Source: Clostridiales bacterium GWF2_38_85 | GTDB lineage: Bacteria > Bacillota > Clostridia > Oscillospirales > CAG-382 | Assembly: GCA_001797275.1 (NCBI GenBank) | Contig: MGOY01000012.1 | Coordinates: 1 to 35,459, forward strand | Direction of reading: 5' to 3' | Length of the DNA: 35,459 nucleotides | Program-made: the position numbers and the translations under genes | Shown: one piece after another, positions 6,868-15,622 of the stretch | How positions within the stretch are numbered: position 1 is the first letter of the stretch | Layout: each line of letters opens with the position of its first letter | Notes under the pieces: model-generated | The model's input: the letters and a program-made list of their open reading frames with translations, nothing else | Told to the model about the DNA's origin: nothing | Database searches by the model: none

Positions 6868-9252
6868 GTGAACAAATTGTGGTTGCATGCGCGAGCAAAT
6901 ATTCGCAAAACCAAATCAGTATCTGCAACACTTGTCTGTATGTTTATTATTGCGGCATTTCTGCTCAACGCCGGACTTTTAGTTGTCGTTAATTACGGTA
7001 ACTTTTTCAACACTCTGAAAGAAGAACTTTTACCGGCGGATGTCTATTATATGATACCGAATGCGCTTTACACAGATGAAGTGAAAGCATATTTTAATGA
7101 AAATGAGCATATTGAGAAAATCCAGAAGAACGACATGATACTGCTCGACTCAAAAATAACCTCTAAGGGAAAAGAACAGTCGTTTAATGTATTATTCAAC
7201 AATATGGATGAACAGCGAGAAATATCTAAATGGGAATTTGTCGGAGAACATTTAGAAGCTGAGGATATGTCGGTTTATGTTCCAGACGTTTTTAAAGCGG
7301 TAAGCGGGTATCAGCTAAATGATAAAATCGAGCTGAAATTTACCGATGAAAAAACAAACACGGGAAAAACATTATTATTTACGGTAAAAGGTTATACAGA
7401 GGATATCTATTTCAGTTCTGTCGACACTGGGTTTATGAGCTTTTATTTGACATCAGATACCTATCAAAAGGTAGCGGATATCATAAATAATCCCGATAAT
7501 AATATGCACGTAGTGTTTACGAACATGGATAATACGGATAGTATTAAGACAGTTGAAAGCGGAATTCGTGATATTCTGGACTTGAATTCCTCTTCTCTGA
7601 TATCAGGGGATGTATCGTCTCTTTTTGTGGTAATCGATCTTGAAATAGTCGAAATGGCAAGATGTATGATGGCCAGCATGGTTTCAGTTATGATGGTTGT
7701 TTTTTCCATGATCATTGTAATTGTCTGTTTATTGGTAGTACATTTCAGGATTGTAAACAGCATAGAAGAAGATGTTATGAAAATCGGCTCCTTAAAAGCA
7801 GTCGGTTATACAAGCCGGCAGATTATACTTTCTGCTATTTTACAGTTTGGGTTAATCGCAGGTGTCGGCAGCCTCATCGGAATTGCACTTTCTTATCCGG
7901 CATTACCTTCAGTATCTGCTGTTTTCGAACAGCAATCCGGATTAAGATGGGAGCAGGGTTTTGATGGTGTTATCAGTTCAATTGCCCTCCTTATTTTATT
8001 GTCGATTGTTGTTTTGGTTGCATTAACCGCCGCTCGTCGCCTGAGTAAGCTTAACCCCATTAATGCTCTTCGCGGCGAAACCACAGCGCATAAATATAAG
8101 AAAAACCACTTGCCGCTGGAAAAGGCAAAAGGTCAGCTTTTGGTTGTATTAGCTTTTAAGTCGGTTCTGCAAAGCATGAAACAAAACATCATGATCATAA
8201 TCATCCTTACCGCAGTTACATTTTCCGGAGTTTTCGGTGTGATTATGTTTTATAATACAACCATCGATACAAAAGCTTTTGCAGAAGTTCCTGGTATGGA
8301 GATTTGCAATGCAATCGCTGTATTGAATCCCGAAAAAGATCAAACGGAAGCAGTAGAAACCATTAAAAACATGGATAACGTTCGTAAAGTACAATATCTG
8401 GATCAGGTAAAAATCAAGATAGATGGCAGTGAAGCTTCTACATTTATAATGGATGATTATTCAACCAAAGAATCCATGTTGGTGTATGAAGGTCGTTACC
8501 CCGAAAATAAAAATGAAATAACTATTGCCGGAATTTCGGCGGAGAGGCTGCATAAAACAATCAATGATACGGTTTCAGTAAGTTTTGGCGACCATGAAGA
8601 AGTATTCAAAATCGTTGGATTGTCCAATGGTTCTTCGATGGGAGGAATCAATTCTTCAATATTAACTGAAGACTTCAAACGGCTTAATCCGGATTTTAAA
8701 CAGCAGTCTTTGAATATTTATCTTGAAAAAGGAACAGATGCTGCTGCGTTCATTGAAAAATTAAAGGATCAGTTCGATAAGGAATTATTGCTCGGTGCAG
8801 TAAATTTTGATGAGGAAATGGCTGAAGGTATGGCGTCCTATCAAAATATAGTTGCAGCAATGGGACTTGTAATGCTGATAATTACACTGCTTGTGGTTAC
8901 CCTGGTTTTATATTTTGTCATCAGTTCATCTGTTCTTCGTAAAAGACGAGAATTGGGAATTCAAAAGGCAATTGGATTTACTACATTACAGCTGATGAAC
9001 CAACATGCAATCAGTTTTACAGTACCTATTATTCTTGGCGCAGTTATTGGCAGCCTTTTAGGGTCGTTTTATACCAACTCGTTGATGTCTGTCACTATGA
9101 AGAGTATGGGGGTAATGAAAGCCGGTTTTATCGTAGATCCATTCTGGATGATTGCGTTTTGTATAATCACTATATTATTTTCTTACCTATTATCTCTTTT
9201 AATTACCTGGCGTATTAGAAAAATATCTGCATATACGCTTGTTACGGAATAA
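6868..9252 (+). CDS. ABC transporter permease, FtsX-domain
   Basis: 794-aa permease starting at GTG 6868, one base after the ATPase stop, with GGGGTGG as RBS inside the ATPase end. Architecture: an N-terminal membrane segment (about residues 15-38), a large extracellular domain, three membrane segments with an FtsX-type motif (EEDVMKIGSLKAVGYTSRQI), a further segment, a second extracellular domain and a last FtsX trio with RRELGIQKAIGFTTLQLM. This duplicated-FtsX layout is typical of Firmicute antimicrobial-peptide transporters and MacB-like exporters. The frame is intact throughout, in contrast with the decayed phage pieces on both sides. Confidence 0.93.
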   Translation: MNKLWLHARANIRKTKSVSATLVCMFIIAAFLLNAGLLVVVNYGNFFNTLKEELLPADVYYMIPNALYTDEVKAYFNENEHIEKIQKNDMILLDSKITSKGKEQSFNVLFNNMDEQREISKWEFVGEHLEAEDMSVYVPDVFKAVSGYQLNDKIELKFTDEKTNTGKTLLFTVKGYTEDIYFSSVDTGFMSFYLTSDTYQKVADIINNPDNNMHVVFTNMDNTDSIKTVESGIRDILDLNSSSLISGDVSSLFVVIDLEIVEMARCMMASMVSVMMVVFSMIIVIVCLLVVHFRIVNSIEEDVMKIGSLKAVGYTSRQIILSAILQFGLIAGVGSLIGIALSYPALPSVSAVFEQQSGLRWEQGFDGVISSIALLILLSIVVLVALTAARRLSKLNPINALRGETTAHKYKKNHLPLEKAKGQLLVVLAFKSVLQSMKQNIMIIIILTAVTFSGVFGVIMFYNTTIDTKAFAEVPGMEICNAIAVLNPEKDQTEAVETIKNMDNVRKVQYLDQVKIKIDGSEASTFIMDDYSTKESMLVYEGRYPENKNEITIAGISAERLHKTINDTVSVSFGDHEEVFKIVGLSNGSSMGGINSSILTEDFKRLNPDFKQQSLNIYLEKGTDAAAFIEKLKDQFDKELLLGAVNFDEEMAEGMASYQNIVAAMGLVMLIITLLVVTLVLYFVISSSVLRKRRELGIQKAIGFTTLQLMNQHAISFTVPIILGAVIGSLLGSFYTNSLMSVTMKSMGVMKAGFIVDPFWMIAFCIITILFSYLLSLLITWRIRKISAYTLVTE

Positions 9253-9292
9253 TCGTTAAGTTAAAGCATTATACTGTCTTAAAACTAATAAA

Positions 9293-9753
9293 ATGAGCCG
9301 TTGAGCCGTGTTAGTCACCAAAAATGAGAGGTGATTTGTATGGAAGACGGCTCAGTTGTTATTTAAACCGAATTAGTTAGTAGTGGACTGGAATCGGGTT
9401 TATCAGGTCTTGGTTCTACTGCAGCAAAAGGAATAACAGCTTCTTTAGTCATCGTAACATCCGCATTATCATTTGCTACTGTTGCGATAATGAAATATGA
9501 CATTGGATTTGAAACTGCGATGGCAAAGGTATCAACACTTGCGGATACCAATCAAAAATCAATTTCCGAATTATCATCCGAAGCTCTTACTCTGTCAATT
9601 ACTACAGGCACATCCGCATCAGAACTCGGTGAATCCTTGTATGAGGTTCTTTCGGCAGGTATTTCTACTGTAGATTTAACTGCTTTTCTTATTGAAGCGA
9701 ATAAACTGGCAGTCGTTGGTTTTACAGATGTAGTAAGCTCAGTCTATGTATAG
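9293..9753 (+). pseudogene. Phage tape-measure gene relic, copy 2
   Basis: From ATG 9340 (RBS GAGAGGTGAT at 9326-9335) the frame reads MEDGSVVI, a stop (TAA 9364-9366), then continues in the same frame as SGLESGLSGLGSTAAKGI... ALSFATVAIMKYDIGFETAMAKVSTLADTN and on to 9753. The part SEALTLSITTGTSASELGESLYEVLSAGI is characteristic of tail tape-measure proteins. Only about 140 of the usual 600-1000+ residues remain. The first ~140 bp repeat copy 1 at 5751-5888. Confidence 0.82.
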
Positions 9754-9944
9754 CGTGTTCACCCAACAAACGGGAACAAAGCTACCGGGTGCATTTTGTA
9801 TCAAACTCGTGTTCTTCGCCAAAAGGGTTGTATAAAAAAGATACAGCCACAAAAAACCAAGTTCCAATTTCATAGATGCAAATGCCACTTTTTAGCTTTG
9901 CGGATAGATTTGAACTCGCGCACAATAAAATTCCGGCAAAATCA

Positions 9945-9980
9945 AGCTCATAGACTAAAAATCTATGGGCTTTTTCTTTT
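9945..9980 (+). terminator. Intrinsic terminator
   Basis: AGCTCATAGA (9945-9954) pairs with TCTATGGGCT (9962-9971, one G-U) and is followed by TTTTCTTTT. Bases 9754-9944 hold nothing recognisable and look like eroded phage DNA. Confidence 0.75.
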
Positions 9981-10008
9981 GCTCAAAATTAGGAGGAAAT
10001 AATCAATA

Positions 10009-10050
10009 TGAACAGATTTCAGAAAGAGCTTGCAAGGCAGCTTAAATGAT
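10009..10050 (+). pseudogene. Tiny gene-start fragment
   Basis: A strong RBS (AGGAGG at 9992-9997) precedes an ATG at 10009 and a 13-codon frame reading MNRFQKELARQLK before a stop. It looks like the 5' end of a lost, probably phage, gene. A 10-bp perfect hairpin (ATTAGGCGAA / TTCGCCTAAT) follows at 10081-10105 without a T-run. Confidence 0.35.
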
Positions 10051-10144
10051 TCGCAGACCATTGTCCATGAGATGAACCGCATTAGGCGAAAAACCTTCGC
10101 CTAATGTAGATGTATATTCAAAATCGAGTATCATATTTAAGCAC

Positions 10145-10174
10145 CAAAAAAGCAGAGATTCTACTCTGCTTTTA
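10145..10174 (-). terminator. Terminator of the methyltransferase gene
   Basis: AGCAGAG and CTCTGCT form a stem with A6/T4 on the two sides. Read on the - strand the stem ends in TTTTTT, so it fits termination of the gene that stops at 10222. It could work in both directions. Confidence 0.8.
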
Positions 10175-10221
10175 CATCATATTATAAAATATTATTAACT
10201 GTTTTTGACTACCTTTATAGC

Positions 10222-10815
10222 TTATTTTTTCCTTGCTACAAGATTGATAATATTCCAATGCTTATCGTTACCAGCGGCGGTTTTACCGTCATATTCCTTC
10301 TCTTCGATAAATTCAACTTCAAAATCAGAAAATATGTTTCTGACATCTTCTATACTGCAAAAAGACATTTGATCGGATTTGGACCAGCCATCATTTTTCC
10401 CAAAAAAATTTCCGGCAAAACGTCCGTTCACAGATATTGAGTTTTTTATTACATCCAAAAATTTATTGAAGTAAGCTGGCTGACAAAAAGGTATGCTAAA
10501 ACTTGAATTAATTAAATCACATTTTGGTAAAACATCTAATTCTTCAAAAGTTATCTGCTTAGACGAGAATTTTATTTTCTGTTCGTTTGATAAATTATTT
10601 TTGATGTTATCAAAACCGTTTGAACTTTTATCAACAGCCAGAACATTCCAATTATAATTTATTAAGTAAATACTGTCGTTTCCAGCACCTGAGCCTATAT
10701 CAATAGCATTTCCTACAAAATCTCCAAACAATTCAACAGCTTTAACAACCATCTGACGTGGCGGTGAATTTTTTGTTAACTCATTGTATTTTTTCCATTT
10801 TTCATTATCGTACAT
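10222..10815 (-). CDS. Class I SAM-dependent methyltransferase, TehB-like
   Basis: 197-aa methyltransferase with motif I at residues 38-46 (IDIGSGAGN), the acidic residue after strand 2 (VLAVDKS) and motif post-I. The stretch DLINSSFSIPFCQPAYFNKFLDVI plus GRFAGNFFGKNDGW and the ending HWNIINLVARKK resemble TehB/tellurite-resistance methyltransferases. RBS AAGGAG about 13 bases before the ATG. Substrate unknown. It lies alone on the - strand between phage relics with its own promoter and terminator, so it behaves as a single-gene cargo unit. Confidence 0.85.
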   Translation of the reverse strand: MYDNEKWKKYNELTKNSPPRQMVVKAVELFGDFVGNAIDIGSGAGNDSIYLINYNWNVLAVDKSSNGFDNIKNNLSNEQKIKFSSKQITFEELDVLPKCDLINSSFSIPFCQPAYFNKFLDVIKNSISVNGRFAGNFFGKNDGWSKSDQMSFCSIEDVRNIFSDFEVEFIEEKEYDGKTAAGNDKHWNIINLVARKK

Positions 10816-10882
10816 TGCGTTTATAGTCTCCTTTATAACTAAAATTTTATTGTTTTCTGATATATTAAAATTATTTACTTAC

Positions 10883-10911
10883 ATTTTATATTGATATTAT
10901 TTTTTTGTCAA
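10883..10911 (-). promoter_or_regulatory. Sigma-A promoter of the methyltransferase
   Basis: On the - strand TTGACA (10911-10906) and TAAAAT (10888-10883) are separated by 17 bases, about 68 bases before the start codon. It is a near-consensus promoter. Confidence 0.75.
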
Positions 10912-10919
10912 GTATAGTT

Positions 10920-11345
10920 TTAACCCCTCGAAAATTGAACCGAGAAACCAAAATCCAATACCCAGTTGGTGTTTTTCAGCGGTCGGTCTATCTTGCAGTC
11001 CATTGTTATCGCAGCACCTGATGCGGGTGGTGCTGTAAATGTCAATCCGGGAGTAACATAACCAAGCAGTATATTAGGACAACGGCCGCAGCCTAATTGA
11101 TTTATGGAACTTGAAGTGAGTCTCCAATAACGTGCGTTTACCGGTGTCTCCAGTCGTAGATCAGCACTCACACTGGAGATATCAGCAGTTGCAGTTGTAT
11201 GCAGGTTAGTCCAATTCACACCATCATCAGAGTAATCAAAACCAATCGCTGTGGTTGGACTTCCTGAACCTCCAAATGTTATTGTACCGGCCGGCATATA
11301 TAATCGGTTCACCGTGATTGCATTTCCAAAGCCAAATATCCATCA
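10920..11345 (-). pseudogene. Phage structural-protein C-terminal relic
   Basis: Open frame without a proper start, entering after a TGA near 11345 (WIFGFGNAITVNRLYMPAG...). It contains a discoidin-like (F5/8 type C-like) segment (IGFDYSDDGVNWTNLHT... RYWRLTSSS) and ends in MDCKIDRPLKNTNWVLDFGFSVQFSR, typical of the C-termini of phage tail/adhesion proteins. The only ATG in frame is inside the domain (11312). I read it as the 3' end of a longer phage gene whose 5' part was lost. Confidence 0.6.
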
Positions 11346-11375
11346 GAAGTTTGCTACATTGATCAGAATACTGTT

Positions 11376-11478
11376 TAGTATGGTAGCATAAACCTTTTGA
11401 GCTACGGCTCCGCCGAAGAAAGCATCATGCGTTTTGAAAATATGGAGATTACAGGAGAGCTATTGATTACGACGAATA
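11376..11478 (+). pseudogene. C-terminal gene fragment, unrecognised
   Basis: A frame without a start reads SYGSAEESIMRFENMEITGELLI and stops just before the RBS of the next gene. It looks like the tail of a lost upstream gene. I do not recognise the family. Confidence 0.3.
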
Positions 11479-11499
11479 TTTGACGAGGAGAAAAACAAT

Positions 11500-12465
11500 A
11501 TGGCTGTTATAAGAAACCTGTATGCGGGACGACTGTCCGACGAGGATGCGGAGTTGTTCTATAAGTTGTGGATGGGACTGTTGGATTTTGTTAACGCGAA
11601 ATGCGATATAGATTCCAGTCTCGGGAGATTGACTTCCCCAAAGGGGCAGGATATTCAAAAGCTGTTGCCGTTGCGGACTAAGATATGGGAAGATGTCGGG
11701 ATTATTGATGCTTACATTTCGGCAGAAAAATCGCTGAACAAGGATGAAATCTCCATTCTCGCCGGATGGAAAAAGGCAATCAACCTTGATTTTATCGTTG
11801 TGAAGCACTTGAAAAACCACTCGGTGCTGATGACGAACGAAAAAATGCCGCTTCTTTATGGGACAATCGGGATTTACAGCACATGTGATGAAATGATTCC
11901 AAAGGAAAGGCTTCCGGTTGCAGTTAACTGTATGTTGCTGCCCTTTAAAGGGAAAATAATCAATGACAGCTTCCTTCTCGGAGGAAATATCACCTTTGAC
12001 TCCGGTTACAGAAAAGGCTTGAATGATGCCTACCAGAATTCGAAGGAACGTTACGGAATCATTAATTCGTTGGATGACAATGATGAGCTTATCGCGAAGC
12101 ACGCCGCTGACAGCGCCAGAATGAAATGCATTGAAAATGAAATCCTTGTGGATACATATAACGAAGATGAAGAGATGTCCGCTTGGCATTGTTATTTAAC
12201 GGATACACTCACGTTCCCGTTCGGTGCAGATGCGAGCAAGCAAATGCTCCGCTCGCCGCTATTGTCGGGAGAAAAAGTAACAGTTACAGGACTTGCCGGA
12301 ATGGATGATTGCTATGACGGGCTTGTTGTAATGATTCAGTGGCAGGGGCGGATATTTGCTGTTTTGCTTGAACAGTTATCGCTTGACGGTGACACATCTG
12401 AAAAAACACGGGAAGCCGTGGAGGATTGGCAATATTGGATCTCTTCGCATGGACTTTTATATTAA
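11500..12465 (+). CDS. Two-part protein with CcbP-like C-terminal domain
   Basis: 321-aa soluble protein with a good RBS (GAGGAG at 11485-11490). Residues ~225-321 resemble the calcium-binding CcbP family: WHCYLTDTLTFPFGA, a basic middle, LLSGEKVTVTGLAGMDDC, VVMIQWQGRIFAVLLEQL and EAVEDWQYW. Residues 1-210 form a separate domain (KMPLLYGTIGIYSTCDEMIP, MLLPFKGKIINDSFLLGG) that I have seen only as an uncharacterised region. The stretch between, near residues 205-225, is strongly acidic. The first domain might control or use the second; this is inference. It stands alone, with a terminator downstream. Confidence 0.72.
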   Translation: MAVIRNLYAGRLSDEDAELFYKLWMGLLDFVNAKCDIDSSLGRLTSPKGQDIQKLLPLRTKIWEDVGIIDAYISAEKSLNKDEISILAGWKKAINLDFIVVKHLKNHSVLMTNEKMPLLYGTIGIYSTCDEMIPKERLPVAVNCMLLPFKGKIINDSFLLGGNITFDSGYRKGLNDAYQNSKERYGIINSLDDNDELIAKHAADSARMKCIENEILVDTYNEDEEMSAWHCYLTDTLTFPFGADASKQMLRSPLLSGEKVTVTGLAGMDDCYDGLVVMIQWQGRIFAVLLEQLSLDGDTSEKTREAVEDWQYWISSHGLLY

Positions 12466-12607
12466 CTTTCGTTTTCGGGTGTAACCGTTGGAGAAAACTA
12501 ATTTATGTTGATTAATGCGGCTGAGAACCGGCTTTTTGAAACCGCCGACTCAATCCAATCGATAGATTAGTTTTAGTTTATCCGCGTCAAGATTGGAAGC
12601 CATAAAA

Positions 12608-12656
12608 GACCATCATAAATGATACAATCGAGTATCGCTTATGATGGTCTTTTTTT
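12608..12656 (+). terminator. Intrinsic terminator
   Basis: GACCATCATAA (12608-12618) pairs perfectly with TTATGATGGTC (12639-12649) and is followed by a T7 run. It ends the CcbP-like gene transcript. Confidence 0.9.
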
Positions 12657-12844
12657 CTGTGTAAATATAGACTTTTCAAGTCTTTTTCGATATCAGCAAG
12701 GCTCGCATTTGGTCATCACGATGTATTTTATATTTCCTCTTTTGACCCCGGTGATCATAACCTTAGCAGTATAGCAATATTTCAAGTCATCGAAAGAAAT
12801 AACTGAAAAGATAAAAGAAAAGCGCAGAAGCATTGAATACAAGT

Positions 12845-13036
12845 GAACTTGTCAAGTAAAAGTAGACACGCAAAAAGTTATAAAAAGCCCTGTTCGGGTT
12901 TATACTGAACGGGGCTTTTGTAACCCGAAGCATAAGTCGGCTTGTCATTGTTGAAATAATAGACATAGCTATCCAGCATGTCGGCAATATTATTGGCATC
13001 TTTTAGCCCGAAATCGAAAACCAGTTTGTCTTTCAT
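12845..13036 (-). mobile_element. IS3-family element, 3' remnant
   Basis: The - strand frame 13036-12878 encodes 52 aa ending SYVYYFNNDKPTYASGYKSPVQYK..., the classical C-terminus of IS3/IS150-type transposases (integrase core end, YxNxxRPH...GYxSPxQY). After the stop the DNA reads TGTCTACTTTTACTTGACA, the usual IS3-group terminus. The rest of the transposase and the other end are absent, so this is a dead fragment. Bases 12657-12844 and 13041-13140 show nothing recognisable. Confidence 0.82.
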
Positions 13037-13148
13037 TCATCCTTAAGTAAAAATGAGGTTGTTTTTCATATACAAAATTTAAAGTTTTTAGAACTGCTAA
13101 GTTTCGAACTTCCGCTATTAAAATAAATATATATCATCTTCACCAGTC

Positions 13149-13177
13149 TTGACAGTTTACTGAAGAAGTGTTAAAAT
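13149..13177 (+). promoter_or_regulatory. Sigma-A promoter upstream of the lipoprotein gene
   Basis: TTGACA (13149-13154) and TAAAAT (13172-13177) have a 17-base spacer. It lies about 180 bases upstream of the DUF4349 gene and would give it a long untranslated leader. Confidence 0.6.
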
Positions 13178-13359
13178 GCAATTGGGCAGAACTGGATATT
13201 TATGTGCGAGGTGCATATCAACTCATTTTCAAAGTAGAATATATCGATTACATACGAAGACTATCATTTCCCAGCTCTGGAATTATAAGAGGAGTAGGAT
13301 TATTATACTGTAAACAAAATAAGTATTGAAATCTGGTTCATATAAAAAAGGAGAAAATA

Positions 13360-14289
13360 ATGAAAACACGAATTCTTGTTACAATATTAGTTGTATTATT
13401 ACTATTATCAACAGGATGCAGTAAATCTAACGAACAAACCGATGTAAACAAAGGGGATGGATATGTAAATACAGAAGAAGACAATGATGCAGGCGATAAT
13501 GTTTTTGAATCCACACTACGTAAAATCGTTAAGAACGGTAATTTGCAGCTGGAAACAACTAATGTTGTCAAAACATACTCCGATATACTCGCATTTGCCA
13601 AGGAAAATGGTGGTTATGAATTCGAACATTCCAAGACTGTCAGAGATAATTATACCAGTATAACAGCGGAAATTAAAATTAAACCTGAAAAGTTGGATTT
13701 ACTTATGGAATATGCCGGGGATGCGGCAGTTATAATCAACAGCTCAACATCCAGTGATGATATTACCGAAGAATATTATGATGCTCAGACCCGCCTTGAA
13801 ACAAAGAAAAAGATACTTTTGAAATATTATGAATTTCTTGAAGATGCCGCTACACTAGATGACACTTTAAAGATCCAGAATGATATGAACAAATTGACCG
13901 AAGAAATTGAAGCAGTGGAAGGCAAGATCAAAATATGGGATGTGCTGGTAAGCGAATCAAGCCTGAATGTTACTATCAGCCAAGTTGATGATCCGTTAAA
14001 GCCGAAGAAGGACATCAAGTGGAATGCTTTAAGCTGGAATGATATGGGAACATTAATTAAAAATGGTTTTATATCAGTTTCGAATATAGTGATAGCTGTA
14101 GTTCAATGGTTAATAATCAGTGTAATAACAATTTCTCCGTTGTTGATTATTGCTGGTATCATACTGTTGATTACCAAGAAAAAGCGAAAAGAACATAAAG
14201 CAAAAATACAGGAAATAAAAGCATTATACACACAGACACACAATAGTAATGTAAAGAATAATAATCCGAATAACTCAGAACAAAAATAA
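13360..14289 (+). CDS. DUF4349-containing lipoprotein
   Basis: 309-aa secreted lipoprotein anchored at both ends. The signal peptide has lipobox LSTGC with C20 as the lipidated cysteine. Residues ~50-225 match DUF4349: KNGNLQLETTNV near the start, a EEYYDAQTRLETKKKILLKYYEFL region, a coiled-coil helix (NDMNKLTEEIEAVEGKIKIWD) and VSESSLNVTISQ. A C-terminal hydrophobic segment (~238-272) is followed by a Lys-rich cytoplasmic tail. RBS AAAGGAG at 13347-13353. The function of the family is unknown; an envelope-stress or anti-sigma-associated role is often suggested from context. Single-gene unit with promoter and terminator. Confidence 0.9.
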   Translation: MKTRILVTILVVLLLLSTGCSKSNEQTDVNKGDGYVNTEEDNDAGDNVFESTLRKIVKNGNLQLETTNVVKTYSDILAFAKENGGYEFEHSKTVRDNYTSITAEIKIKPEKLDLLMEYAGDAAVIINSSTSSDDITEEYYDAQTRLETKKKILLKYYEFLEDAATLDDTLKIQNDMNKLTEEIEAVEGKIKIWDVLVSESSLNVTISQVDDPLKPKKDIKWNALSWNDMGTLIKNGFISVSNIVIAVVQWLIISVITISPLLIIAGIILLITKKKRKEHKAKIQEIKALYTQTHNSNVKNNNPNNSEQK

Positions 14290-14311
14290 ACTCACATTTT
14301 AATAATTGTAA

Positions 14312-14362
14312 AAGCAGGGCAGTTCTATCCATTTGGATTTAACTGTTCTGTTGAGTTTTTTA
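14312..14362 (+). terminator. Intrinsic terminator of the DUF4349 gene
   Basis: CAGGGCAGTT and AACTGTTCTG pair (two G-U), with an inner ATCC/GGAT stem, followed by TTGAGTTTTTTA. Confidence 0.7.
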
Positions 14363-14429
14363 TTAAAATATTATTTCTAAATCTAATTGATATAAGGTAT
14401 ACCGATAATAGAAGCTTATTTTGTTTTAT

Positions 14430-14599
14430 ATGATATAATTAAAGGAACGCTGCAAGAAATCAGTATTAATATAATAAATTGTTAGCTTGTTTAAGTCAAA
14501 ATTATCAGGTATAGGTAAATAGATTTTTACAAGACCGGTGGGTTGTATTTCAACATTGTTCGATAATAGGCTAATATCATAAGCAACAATTCCGTTATT
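14430..14599 (-). pseudogene. Relic of a surface/secreted protein domain
   Basis: Read on the - strand from 14599, a frame without a start gives GIVAYDISLLSNNVEIQPTG, continuing VKIYLPIPDNFDLNKLTIYY and stopping near 14430. This matches a short beta domain common in clostridial surface proteins (V-x-Y-D-I-x-L...V-Q-P-x-G-x-V-x-V-x-I-P). It is joined, out of frame, to the end of the LRR segment that follows the kinase. Confidence 0.55.
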
Positions 14600-14601
14600 T
14601 T

Positions 14602-15532
14602 AACACGGTTATATCGGAAATTTGTTGGAATGCCAGATATAATATTTTTAAATTAGGCATTTTACGAAGATCCGATAGTACAGAGATATTTCCTTTTTTT
14701 ATAGAAGAGTTAAGAGCTGATACTGATTTATATCTATCTTTCAGAGAAAATTCTGTACATTTTTTATTATAATTGAAAAGTGTTTATTTCTGATTGTTCT
14801 TGTGTTTTTCAAATCGATGTTGCCAGTACATAAATATAATAATACCATGCCTACAGCATAAATGTTTGCACGGCGGTCAGTTTGTGCATAACCGTATTGT
14901 TCAGGTGGAGCAAAGCCTTTTGTTCCGAGATACAGAGTATCTTCTATTAATTTATCATCAAAAAATCCGCATGATCCAAAATCTATTAATGTTATCTTAC
15001 CATCGTTTATAATTATATTTGATGGTTTAATATCTCTGTGGATTATAGGTAGTTTTTGACTGTGGATGTAGATCAAAATATCACAAAGCTGTTCAATAAT
15101 AGATATCGTTTCTTTTTCGGAAGGTAACCTTTCGTTGACATACTGACTCAGCGTGATACCTTCAACATAGTCTTGTAAGACAAAGAAATTAGTAACATTT
15201 CCATATGATTCATAGAACTTTGCCAGGCCTTTGTGATTTAGGCTCCTGAGAAAGCCAAGAGTTAGATTTTGAATGTTGCAATTTTCTTTCAGGTAGCATT
15301 TAACTACAACTTTCTTATTTGCAGCTTTTAGCAGTTGCTGTGTTTCGTCGAGGTTGAGAGCAAAACCAAAAGCAAGCTGAATAACCTTATCCCTCGACGG
15401 ATTTTTTATTCCTCTGAATATTTGCAATCCATAAGTACGTTCAATATTCGCAACCCCCACAACCTCAGAAGGAGACAATAATTTTTCTTTACATAATCTT
15501 TTTAAATATAAATTTAATGGTTCAATTTCCAA
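14602..15532 (-). pseudogene. Broken HTH / Ser-Thr protein kinase / LRR gene
   Basis: The frame from TTG 15532 gives an N-terminal XRE-like HTH domain (about residues 1-68: RTYGLQIFRGIKNPSRDKVI...DETQQLLKAANK). It runs straight into a Hanks-type kinase at strand beta-3 (KVVVKCY), so the glycine-rich loop is missing. Catalytic HRDIKPSN and DFGSCG are present and APPEQYG follows. At 14760-14765 a run of six T (A6 on the coding strand) shifts frame; the other frame continues CTEFSLKDRYKSVSALNSSI, the normal end of the kinase domain, and a leucine-rich repeat start (MPNLKILYLAFQQISDITVL) before a stop. Two lesions, a deletion and a frameshift, make it unlikely to be active. Confidence 0.75.
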
Positions 15533-15534
15533 TT

Positions 15535-15622
15535 GCTCATCAAAATGAGCTATAAAACGCTTAATGCGTTTTCACAACGAAATATTTCCGTTGTGGAATG
15601 CGGATCATTCTGTCCTATCCGC
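15535..15622. repeat. Four consecutive hairpins
   Basis: Four separate perfect inverted repeats stand in a row: GCTCAT/ATGAGC (15535-15550), AAAACGC/GCGTTTT (15554-15572), CACAACG/CGTTGTG (15573-15595) and GCGGAT/ATCCGC (15600-15622). They directly precede the broken kinase gene on its own strand, so they would be its 5' leader. The unusual density suggests a structured RNA or a recombination hot spot. The following 15635-15890 shows no gene. Confidence 0.7.

Noticed and set aside
9796-10002. 68-aa frame MYQTRVLRQK...
   Set aside because: No RBS, overlaps a terminator stem and has no recognisable pattern; more likely eroded phage DNA.
11467-12189. 240-aa frame on the - strand
   Set aside because: It lies fully opposite the CcbP-like gene, which has an RBS, a terminator and family motifs; the antisense frame has none.
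12787-12999. 70-aa - strand frame over the IS3 remnant
   Set aside because: The transposase C-terminus is readable in another frame of the same strand (13036-12878) with clear motifs.
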